Part shown: positions 10,208 through 18,291 of the stretch, piece after piece | Numbering within the stretch: position 1 is the stretch's first letter | Layout of the letters: every line of letters begins with the position of its first letter | NCBI GenBank assembly: GCA_013115135.1 | Contig: JABANP010000636.1 | Span: forward strand, 1 to 25,866 | Direction: 5' to 3' | Source: Perkinsus olseni | Lineage: Eukaryota; Perkinsozoa; Perkinsida; Perkinsidae | DNA: 25,866 nt | Program-made: the position numbers and the translations under genes | Notes under the pieces: model-generated | The model's database searches: none | Seen by the model: the letters and a program-made list of their open reading frames with translations, nothing else | What the model was told of the DNA's origin: nothing

Positions 10208-10685
10208 CTAGTCACATGAACCGGGTGGGCACCATACAGGTATACCATCGTCGCAGCCTTCGTCAATACCATGCACGCAGGCGGCAGTACGCTGAGGATT
10301 GGTGTGGTACAAGTTACGACAGATATTCCTGTCACAGCGGCAGCCGACACGGGCCTCAGGGTGATCTTGGCAAGCGTTGTTGTCGAGCCTGTTGCACTCG
10401 GAAGTGCAAGTAGCATTGGGAGGAGCGGTACTGCATGGCACCAGGTCTTCAGCAGGACCGCATAACCACAGCCTTCATCAACGCCGACGATGCAGGTGGA
10501 ATTGTGAGAAGGCGTCCTTGAAGTAGAGGTTGCGACAGATGTTACGGTCAGGCGGCATTCCAGCGTCATGCGAGTTCTCTCGCACTCATTGTTGCCGAGA
10601 GCATTGCAAAGGTCAGTGCAGACTTCGGGAGTCTGAGCCCCCGCGGCAACAACAACGATGAAAAATCGACTTCCAGGATGGCCAT
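10208..10685 (-). pseudogene. Cysteine-rich secreted-type protein, copy 1 (frame-broken)
   Basis: The minus strand encodes a short hydrophobic leader (FFIVVVAAGAQTPEV after a one-base slip). Two cysteine modules follow, with the pattern C-T-x-x-C-N-x-L-x-N-N-x-C, then CRCDRNICRNLY, then C-V-H-G-I-D-E-G-C. The second module is intact from about 10441 to the TAG at 10210-10208. The first needs one-base shifts near 10550, 10500 and 10455 to restore DRNICRNLYFKDA and VDEGCGYGPAEDLVPC. Copy 2 at 14399-15046 has the same architecture with different breaks. The family is not one I can name. The leader and paired cysteines suggest a small disulfide-rich extracellular protein. Frameshifts in both copies argue for pseudogenes. 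Confidence 0.65.
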
Positions 10686-11260
10686 CGAGAACGGAATTGA
10701 TGGAAACGTGTAGCAATTAGCGGATTGGCGGGCCGCTGTTAGGTGTGTCGCGCACAAAGCTGTGGTCATCCGCGCAGCGTTTGTGAGTGTCTCAGGGACA
10801 CCGAGGCATCCAAGGGCTGGAGGCTTCCGGAGCAAGATCTGATGATGGCATTATCGAAAGGCTTCAGCGTTGGGTGCCCCTCAAGATCCCCATCTTGACT
10901 CTATCATGTGTTTAAATTGAACCAGAGGAACTGCTCTTCTTTGTGAGTTCGATGCAGATCTATGTCTGAGAGGAGAACGCGTGCGGACCTATTGCGCGAA
11001 AGAGTCAGATCTGCCCTCGCAGTGTCCCAATTGTGTGTTCAACTCGCACGCTGTAACACAGTCTGTGTTGCAAAACAGAGTACAGGCGCAGCACCCGATT
11101 ATCTTACTAATGTGAATCGCCTTTCGGGCCGAAAGGGTTTTATCGACGGTTGGAGTTCTCACTAACATAAAGGATGGGATTGATAGACTGGCCGAGGTAG
11201 CCTGAGAAAAGCGGGTTTTATTGCGCACAGCAAAGCTGGTGGGAAAGTTCTTTAACATGG

Positions 11261-11324
11261 GCTGCTGTGGAGCGGTCTGTCGAGATAAGGACTCCTCATC
11301 TCTCACAGACTGCTCCACAGCAGC
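11261..11324. repeat. Long imperfect hairpin
   Basis: GCTGCTGTGGAGCGGTCTGT at 11261-11280 pairs with the complement of ACAGACTGCTCCACAGCAGC at 11305-11324, with one mismatch. Further pairing of GAGAT with ATCTC leaves a loop of about 11 nt. Confidence 0.6.
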
Positions 11325-11470
11325 TCCATGAGATAAGAGCAGCTCGTGATGAGCTGAACACTGTAGTGACAACTACCTCCGCTGGCAGCGGACCGCTGCT
11401 GCGTACCATGAATCCCAGGTTGAAACTGAGTGTAGAGGGCGATGCGAGGGCCGGAACCTGAGGGCAAGCC

Positions 11471-11503
11471 GCAGTTCCGTGGAGAGAGCTCTCCAGGAAC
11501 TGC
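11471..11503. repeat. Tight hairpin with 2-nt loop
   Basis: GCAGTTCC, a bulged G, then TGGAGAG on the left pair perfectly with CTCTCCA and GGAACTGC on the right, leaving only AG as the loop. Such a tight stem fits a cruciform or a collapsed inverted duplication better than a typical RNA hairpin. Confidence 0.55.
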
Positions 11504-12401
11504 CGAAAACGCAGGCGATCACGGACTTGCAGGCCCCATGAAAGCCGAGTAGGCGCTAGCTGTGCAGCTGGTGTCCCCAACGCTGCACCTTTGTAATCGA
11601 ATGTCCCCACACGGCCGGCTTCACCGACGGTATGCGACTTCGTCCATACCCCAGACGATCATTTCTCTTCGTGCGCATTCGCTCTTGTGCGTCCAATCGT
11701 CCCGAAAATCGCGTGCATTCTCGTACGTATGAAGACCACTTTTCCTAATCTCTCTCCGCATTTCCTGACCTGCTGGTAGAATCCCAGAGCAAGCTAGTTA
11801 AATCCAAGAGCAGTTTAATAAAAGCCCAGACCAAAATGAGTTTTAGCCCCAAAAGCAGTGTTGTCGGCTGCGAGGGCGCATCCGGATCGTCCCTCCTCCC
11901 GGCATGGGGACTCCGGCCATGAGTGGCGGGAGAGGCGGTAGAACGAAGTCACGGTACCTCCTGCCGTACTGCGAGATGTTGTCCCGAAAAAGGTGTTGAG
12001 GCGATTACTTCAATCACGCCCAGAGAATTGTACCCTCGTTGCTCCAGCTATGCAAGACTGTGCCAGCCGGAGCACCAACTCGACTGTTCAACGGTTTATG
12101 TTTTAACCTGTGATCTGCAGGATATCGAGGGGTCCACTTCATGTAGTCTGACGATTGTGAGTTTTTACGTACTTTTGGTGACTTCGTCGAGCTCTACTGA
12201 ACTGGTCTTTTTCCATGAAACTAATTGCTTTTGGGGTTTTTACCACTGGAGCTTGGTGATTTGCTCCGGGTTTCTACTAGATAGGTCTGGAAATGGTGCA
12301 GCCTCGAGGAACTGAGCCACTCGTTCGAGTGTAGGATGGTTGCCAGCCACTGGATTGGGTAAGAATGATGAATGTTATGCCGTTCTTGAGGGTTACTGTG
12401 C

Positions 12402-14300
12402 CTGTGCTAGTTGTTAGTAGAAGTAAAGGGTGGAGATAGTCCACTCGTCGCCTTGATCTGGATGGGGAAGGCTTCTCCCGTTGCTCATGTCTCGTAGCGT
12501 TCTCGTCCTAATGCAGCAGCCGAGGACAGCGCACGAGAACGGCACATTAGAAGAGATTATGGTACAGTGGCAGAGCATCGTCAACGCCACCATTGACTCA
12601 GTAGTGCGGCATGCTGCAGTGACCAGTTCGGTCCTCCTGCAGCAGCTTTTTCTGAGCTAAACCCCCGGGGTTCGACTTGGGTAGAAACAAGACCCTCCCT
12701 CTTGTGTTCGGAGACGACACAAGCTGTGGGACAGACCGTTGGGCCCTACAGCAAAGCTAAGCAACTGCCTCACCACCTATTCAGCCTTCGAATTGTGGTT
12801 TTATCTTTAAGCGCGAGAAAATTTAAGCGAGCCTTCCCTCCTACTCGGAAGCTATAGTCCGACTGGATGACGGTAGTGGCCTAGGAGTAGCTCGATGTTC
12901 GATATCGTTTGCGTGGTCTGATTTCGGGCCGGACGTGGTAAAAATTGATCCAAATTAGTGACGAGCGTCCTGGCTTCCTCAGAGGTCGAGGTCGTTACAG
13001 CCTCGCGGCTCCGGTAACCTCGCGGTAAAAGTCTTTTGTCGGTGGCGACTACTATGTGTGCGCAAATTGTGCGAATCTTCATGATCCACAAGATCGGATC
13101 TCGCGCCGGTCCGTTTGAGGACTAGGACAGTAACAATTGACGCAGTTGTTCTCGATCATTTCGGATGCGGTTCGCAGATTAGAACCACCTGAGTCGGAAA
13201 ATCCGACGTTATGCAGCAAAATCGGCTGCCAAGGTACTCCTGTCATCGCGAGCATGGGACTGCAGCTTATCTCGAGGTGATGCGATTGCTTCGGGTAGGG
13301 CGATTAGTCCCAGAGATGCTTCGAGCATCAGCACGGTTCCTGACAGAACCTCATTCAGGCTCCACGGTGCCTTTCTTGCAATCACTCCTTCAAACCTGTC
13401 CCGAGAGACATGGTTCGCCTGGAGCTATCAGCTCGACCGTAGGACAGTCAAAGAAGTCTATCTATTTGGTTGTTAGCCGTTTGCGCTGGCCCAGTTGAGG
13501 CTCTAGTCTTGCTGCCAACCGCTTGTGACTTGGAGGAGATTTGGGGAGAGTGCTTTGACCTGAGTAGGTCCTGGGATCACCAGTAGCGATCTCATGCTTC
13601 CAGCTCGGCACTGTGGTTCGCTTGCCAATCAACTCGCAGTGGCTGTCACAGTTCCTGCACCTGGGCCGCCGCCCTGTCTGGAGCAAGCCGTTTGACACGG
13701 CTCTCTGCTGCTTTTGAGATGCTTCGCGAGTGACAACCCGCTGCACAGTGCTAACGGCACTGTTCAGGGCTCCGGAACCACCTCCTCCCAGCCCCGCGGC
13801 TACGGCTTTTCACCACCTCAACGCTGCGTTCGACGCTCTGCTGTTTGCGCCGCGCACGATCATTGCATGGATCATTAAAGGTGAAGCCGATCTCCGCACA
13901 GCAAAGAATCTCAAACTCCGCTCGACAGGCCGCATCTTCCGAGGTCCATGAGAGATCCTATCAAGTCCTGCTGCCCATGGTCATCGTTGTCCTTGCCCTT
14001 GAAGGGCCTCGACTTGCCCTCGGCTACTGCGGCAATCTCGGGAGAGGGTGAGCCCTCCGGTTCCCTTCTATACAGCCACTGCCAAGCCCACGTGAATTAT
14101 CAGCGCTACAGAAAATATTAGCTTCGAGGTGGTACTCATTCGCCTCGAGATCGCACTCATCTCGATCAGCGACGCTGATTCAGCGTGCTGGCCAGCATCG
14201 CCGTCACAAGAAGGTTAGTTGCCGTGAAAACTTTCCGATTTTATAGAACAACACTTCGTCACTAGCATGGCCCGAATGGCAGCCCCAAGATTCTAACCAT
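12402..14300 (+). repeat. Degenerate duplicated block, copy B (interrupted)
   Basis: 12402-12650 matches the first part of copy A (7799-8060), and 13811-14300 continues the match exactly where it stopped. The middle is an insertion described separately. After about 14118 it skips the 380 bases that copy A has at 8364-8744. Small insertions and deletions are frequent, so neither copy keeps a shared open frame. The block is followed on the minus strand by the second cysteine-rich pseudogene, the same order as in copy A. Confidence 0.75.
12651..13810. mobile_element. 1.16-kb insertion flanked by GCTTTT
   Basis: Relative to copy A, copy B is split between GCAGCAGCTTTT (ending 12650) and CACCACCTCAACGCTG (from 13811). 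GCTTTT occurs at both edges (12645-12650 and 13805-13810), as expected of a 6-bp target-site duplication; copy A has GCTTCT there. The ends show no clear terminal inverted repeat. Inside, a minus-strand frame (13746-13462) contains a CRNCDSHC cluster that might be a zinc-binding remnant, and a plus-strand frame runs 13211-13498. No transposase is recognised, so the element class is open. Confidence 0.55.
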
Positions 14301-14398
14301 TCCCTAGAATTACGTTGCTCCTGTGCCTGTCGCTGCGCGTTCATGATTCGAAATAAGACCGAATCGGGTTCGTACTCGACTCCGTGAGAAAACTGAAC

Positions 14399-15046
14399 TC
14401 AACACAAAAATTTATAAGTTAAGAAAAGTGAAAGAAGTGAAGAAAGGCCGCCCTCCCGACGAGGATGGACAGCAGCCAGCTTCGAGGGAGGTTCTAGCTC
14501 TGGGGGAAGGAGCTCAGGAAGTGAGCTGGCTGAGTAACCAGACTCAGCTAGGACGACAGGTCGAAGCCATCTAGGCACAGGAGCGGGAGGGCACGGGACA
14601 GGCATAATGCCGGTATCACAACCTTCGTCGATACCATGCACACAGACAGCAGTAGGACTGGTGTAGTACATGTTACGGCAGATATCTCTATCACAACGGC
14701 AGCCGACGCGGACATCAGGGTGATCCTGGCAAGCGTTGTTGTCGAGCCTGTTGCACTCTGAAGTGCAAAGTAGCATTGGGAGGGGCGGTACTGCATGGCA
14801 CCGGGTCCTAGCAGGACCATAGCCACAGCCTTTATCAACGCCGTCGATGCAGATGGAGGTGTAGGGAGGCGTCCTTGAAGTAGAGGTTGCGACAGATGTT
14901 ACGGTCCAGGCGGCACTCAAAGGGTCATATGACCCTTCGCGCACTTATCATTACCGTCGAAAGTGTTGCACAAATCCAGTGCAGAACTTCGGTAGGCTGA
15001 GCAACGCGGCAGCAACAACGAAGAAAGCCGACTTCAAGATGACCAT
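14399..15046 (-). pseudogene. Cysteine-rich secreted-type protein, copy 2 (frame-broken)
   Basis: Paralogue of the 10208-10685 relic. It starts at an ATG at 15046 with a good signal-peptide-like leader (MVILKSAFFVVAAALLS). The cysteine modules are again recognisable: CTSECNRLDNNACQDHP, CRCDRDICRNMYYT and CVHGIDEGCDTG. One-base changes break the frame near 14990, 14935 (an extra T in CTTTGAG), 14815 (AGGACC for AAGACC) and 14767 (CTTTGC for CTTGC). The last two compensate each other. The C-terminal end differs from copy 1 and runs on to a stop at 14399. The frame damage argues against an active gene, although independent copy-specific breaks in repeats could also reflect sequence error. Confidence 0.62.
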
Positions 15047-15320
15047 CTTCGGGTAAGGTAGGGATGCTGATGACAATGAACGGACGGAAGTGTCGTGTCG
15101 TGACGTGGCGTGCACGCATGTGCAGCGCATGCGTGTTCCGATGGGGAAAGCTCTTCGGGCTATGGTGACAACCCTGTACGATGGCATTCACTGCGTGCCA
15201 CGCTACGAGTATACCGCTGCGACTGTCATCAATACTACTTGATAGTCCAAGGTTCGCTACTGGCGTCTGGTATCATCCTCAGAATGACATTCTGCGCCTT
15301 GCAGACGCGTACATGAGCCG
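15047..15320. other. Short gap, no gene recognised
   Basis: Short open frames on both strands, none recognisable. A CGTG/CATG-rich run lies at about 15090-15135. It separates the second cysteine-rich relic from the first 175-bp repeat. Confidence 0.35.
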
Positions 15321-15321
15321 C

Positions 15322-15501
15322 TGAAACTTGAAACTTGCAATACTTTCGATGCTAGCAGCACGCATAAACATAGGAAGAATAGATAGAAGAAGTCTCAATG
15401 TTAGCTCAATATGATTCAGACGTCTTTGGAACTCTTACTGTGAAGAACTACTGAGACCTACGACTATGTACGATGGCTTGCGTTAACTATAAGGGTCACA
15501 T
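15322..15501. repeat. TG...CA repeat of about 175 bp, copy 1
   Basis: Begins TGAAACTTGAAACTTGCAA and ends ATAAGGGTCACA. It shares almost its full length with copies at about 15709-15882 and 17026-17210. Copies 1 and 3 also share the following CAAGCACTCA...TGCTCAACA, which copy 2 lacks. TG...CA ends at this length would suit a tiny solo LTR or TRIM, but no primer-binding site or identical target duplication is visible. An untranslated RNA gene family is the alternative. Confidence 0.75.
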
Positions 15502-15708
15502 CAAGCACTCATTGCTCAACACCCTCGGGGCGTTGCCTATCAGCATGTTCTCTTGTCTTCTCGGTGGCCGCTGACCCTGGTACTGTCATTGAACCAACTG
15601 AATGAATGCTCTCTTCGTGTCTGTATGGCCTTCCCGAGCATTGACTAACACTAGTGCGTTCAAAAGGTGAAGGGGGGGAGTCTATGCGTAATGGTAACAT
15701 AGTTAACT

Positions 15709-15882
15709 TGGAAACTTGCAATACTTTCGATGCTAGCAGCACGCATAAACATAGGAAGAATAGATAGAAGAAGTCTCAATGTTAGCTCAATATGATTCAG
15801 ACGTCTTTGGAACTCTTACTGTGAAGAACTACTGAGACCTACGACTATGTACGATGGCTTTGCGTTAACTATAAGGGTCACA
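15709..15882. repeat. TG...CA repeat of about 175 bp, copy 2
   Basis: Matches copy 1 from GGAAACTTGCAATAC to GGGTCACA with single-base length differences. Its flanks differ from those of copies 1 and 3 on both sides (AGTTAAC before, TGTAATGTCCCC after), which helps define the element's boundaries. It lies 381 bp downstream of copy 1 in the same orientation. Confidence 0.75.
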
Positions 15883-16064
15883 TGTAATGTCCCCTTTGCT
15901 CATCGACCATTTCTCCGTGATATGTACCTTGGTATAGCTGCTTTATCTGAGAGAACAGTTAAGACCTACCCCATGATGAGTTATTCATGCTAGAGATGAT
16001 GCCTCATGACTGATGACCTTCGGAAAAGTCAAGCCTATGAATGACGACCTTGTGAATAGAATAG

Positions 16065-16610
16065 ATTCCAGAATGCAAAACACCAAAATCGCGTTCAGAG
16101 AACTGGCCCCGAAATACGTTCTGGAAAGTGTTCCAGAATGGATTCCGAACGCGTTCAGTAGACTTAAGATTGTATTCCGAAACGTATTCCAGAAGGCGAA
16201 ATTTGGGTATGAGAAAATCGTTTTCTGAGCGAATATTTTACGGCGCGTAGCTTTTCGTGGCGCGTGATCGTTCTCGCCAACTTCATGCTCCGTCCTGCCC
16301 AAGGATCGAACTCGCGGTCTTGCGGATAGGGACTGCGCGCTTTACCGCTAGGCCATTCGACTGGATTTCAGCGGCGACGCCTGTCAGGGGGCCAGGCGCT
16401 TGTACGCTAGCGGACGTTGCGCATGAAACGTTTCCAGAATCCATTCTAAGATTGCGTTCTGAGAATGCGATCCGTTGAACACGTTTCGGAATCGATTCTG
16501 GAACATATTCCGAGATATTTGAGAATGGAATACTCTGAACAAGATTCGAGAATCAATTCTGAGAATCGATTCTAAGAATACTTTCTGGAATTGATTCCGG
16601 CCGATTTCCT
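16065..16610. repeat. TTC/GAA 12-bp-period minisatellite in two blocks
   Basis: Blocks at about 16065-16228 and 16425-16610 consist of near-palindromic TTCxxGAATxxA units repeating every 11-13 bp, for example TTCTGGAACATATTCC and TTCCAGAATGGATTCC. The blocks look like one array divided by the tRNA-like segment at 16288-16362 and its flanks. The spacing near one helical turn resembles heat-shock elements, but the number of units and lack of a nearby gene favour a satellite. Confidence 0.65.
16288..16362 (-). ncRNA. tRNA-like sequence (SINE head or tRNA pseudogene)
   Basis: On the minus strand TGGCCTAGCGG (16355-16345) is an exact Pol III A box and GAGTTCGATCC (16313-16303) a B box, at tRNA spacing. 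An anticodon-like arm GCGCA/TCCGC with a mismatch lies between them. The acceptor arms AGTCGAA and GCAGGAC do not pair and the T stem has a mismatch, so this is not a working tRNA. Lying in an otherwise uniform repeat array suggests a tRNA-derived SINE insertion. Confidence 0.5.
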
Positions 16611-16619
16611 ACTGGAACA

Positions 16620-17024
16620 CCCCGATAGAGATGGCTCTACCCCTTCCAGATGACCGTGGTAACTGTATACCGCTACTCGAGAGCCGCTTATTCTGGTAGA
16701 CTTGGTGCTGAACTGCATGGAACGTAATTCGCTTTTTGGTCGTTACTGACGTCTAAACGCGACATCATCAAAATGGAAGTCCCTACATGCCATGTACTTG
16801 CTTCTCTGTTCTGTTGAGTCAAGAACACGTTCACTCCCCGATAATGATAAGTCTCCCTTTAAATGTCAGCTTGCTCCATGACAGTAGTACTCGTAGAGAG
16901 CGGTTATTCAATGCTCGCCGTTACCTATTAGTGACATGTCATGCCTACTTGACCTTAGAGCCCCTTTGCGCTTGACTGTTGTTTTGGTCTATCTTTGCCC
17001 GCGCCGGGAGTGTTGCAACTCGTT
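16620..17024. other. Gap between minisatellite and repeat copy 3
   Basis: The only frame of note (16787-16975, 62 codons) has no recognisable product. No structure beyond short inverted words is visible. Confidence 0.35.
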
Positions 17025-17025
17025 G

Positions 17026-17210
17026 CTGAAACTTGAAACTTGCAATACTTTTCGATGCTAGCAGCACGCATAAACATAGGAAGAATAGATAGAAGAAGTC
17101 TCACCTTTTAGCTCAATATGATTCAGACGTCTTTGGAACTCTTACTGTGAAAGAACTTACTGAGACCTATGACTATATACGATGGCTTGCGTTAACTATA
17201 AAGGGTCACA
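17026..17210. repeat. TG...CA repeat of about 175 bp, copy 3
   Basis: Same orientation and termini as copies 1 and 2. It differs mainly by one-base expansions in short homopolymers (ACTTTTCG for ACTTTCG, TATAAAGGG for TATAAGGG) and one substituted stretch (CACCTTTTAG for CAATGTTAG). It continues into the CAAGCACTCA flank shared with copy 1. Confidence 0.75.
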
Positions 17211-17631
17211 TCAAGCACTCAGTTTGCTCAACATCCCAATGAGGCCCTAGCGTCGGAGACGCTCCATCTCTTCGAAAGGCCTTGTACGCCGGAGAACGAA
17301 GTGCAGTAGGAATCGCCATAATTGTGGCCGAAGATGAACAAGAAGTTCACACGGAACTTGAGATGAGTTGAGACTGAGATAGCTCCCCAATATTTATCGG
17401 TTTCATTATGTTACCCAGACTACAGATTCGCTACATCTCTTATTGTTGCAATCGAGGCACCATGAGAGTCTCATGATGAGACCGAGGACCGCTCTCTTCA
17501 CCGCAGGAACGCAGCATTAGTAAGGGAGAGGCCGTAGGGTTTCCTGAGGGTGAAACCTTCGCGGCGGGGACGTAGTCACACAATTCTGCACTACTCAAGG
17601 ACCTTGAGTCAAGGTACTGTAGTGGTTTCCG

Positions 17632-18291
17632 ATGATGATGCTAGTTCTAGCCGCTTTACGATCACCAACTTCTGGGTGGCAATTTGGGCACGACAGTCGC
17701 GAGGAAGTGGTTCTGCGGAGACGGGAGGACCACCTTCCGCCTACCTTTCTTCTCTGTTTTCCTATGCTACGTCGGCATGGGTGGGACTGCGATATTCCGC
17801 GTGGCCCGCCCGCCGCCTCTCCCGGTGAAACTCAGCCCTCCCCCTCAGCCCTAAACCGGCTCTGCGGGCGAGCCATGGGAGCCCTACCAGAAGGGCTCCC
17901 AAAAGCTGGACGAGTCAGACTGGACTGTCCAGTGTTTGAGTGTATGGAGTGCTCGCACGGCCAGCACTCCGGTGCCATGGCAGACGGGTCGGCGTTGTTC
18001 CCTTGCCTGTCCTCAACAGAGGCACATGCCCTGTTCAGGTGTACCGTAGCCGTGCCTTTCTCCCTGGCAGTCAGAGGGTTTCACGACACAGAAATGCCGA
18101 TTGACGGCTCAATACCAGAACGAGTGGAAACTCTATTCTACCTTCAAGAATTCAACCTTCCATCCGAGAGTCCTCGTGTCTCATTTTTGAAGTGGTTTCA
18201 GACGCCGTGGTGTCTCTCGTCGAGGCATGGACGGAGAAACACCAAAAATGATCCTATTATAAAAATTTTTCTTCAGAGGCTCGTGCAGTGA
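17632..18291 (+). CDS. Unrecognised 219-aa ORF, possibly a gene or element fragment
   Basis: The longest uninterrupted frame in its neighbourhood. The second half looks like a real protein in composition: CPVFECMECSHGQH, then LSSTEAHALFRC, then a mixed hydrophobic/charged segment (VETLFYLQEFNLPSE, FLKWFQTPWCLSS). The Cys/His arrangement vaguely resembles the zinc-binding tail of some non-LTR reverse transcriptases, but nothing else of such an element is present. The first third overlaps another open frame (17550-17828), so the true start is uncertain. No introns or neighbours help. Confidence 0.3.
   Translation: MMMLVLAALRSPTSGWQFGHDSREEVVLRRREDHLPPTFLLCFPMLRRHGWDCDIPRGPPAASPGETQPSPSALNRLCGRAMGALPEGLPKAGRVRLDCPVFECMECSHGQHSGAMADGSALFPCLSSTEAHALFRCTVAVPFSLAVRGFHDTEMPIDGSIPERVETLFYLQEFNLPSESPRVSFLKWFQTPWCLSSRHGRRNTKNDPIIKIFLQRLVQ

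Larger units (their letters stand above)
10686..12401. other. Gene-poor stretch with hairpins
   Basis: No frame here has a recognisable protein. Three inverted repeats stand out: CCTTTCGGGCCGAAAGG at 11120-11136; a long imperfect hairpin at 11261-11324; and a 15-bp stem with a two-base loop at 11471-11503. Open frames at 10989-11372 and 11296-11610 (minus) and 11923-12315 (plus) are Ser/Ala/Cys-rich and look like chance openings. Confidence 0.4.

Noticed and set aside
11120..11140. Bacterial-type terminator (CCTTTCGGGCCGAAAGG then GTTTT)
   Set aside because: The setting is eukaryotic, no gene ends here, and only a short T-run follows.
15985..16302. 105-codon minus-strand ORF over the minisatellite
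   Set aside because: Its WNTF/FRNT pattern is just translation of the TTC/GAA repeat.
16065..16610. Heat-shock elements driving a nearby gene
   Set aside because: Spacing is 11-13 bp rather than the strict 5-bp alternation, there are many units, and no gene is near.
18043..18053. ACCGTAGCC, the first nine bases of the spliced leader
   Set aside because: The next bases (GTGCC) do not continue the leader, and nine bases match easily by chance; it lies inside the 219-aa frame.
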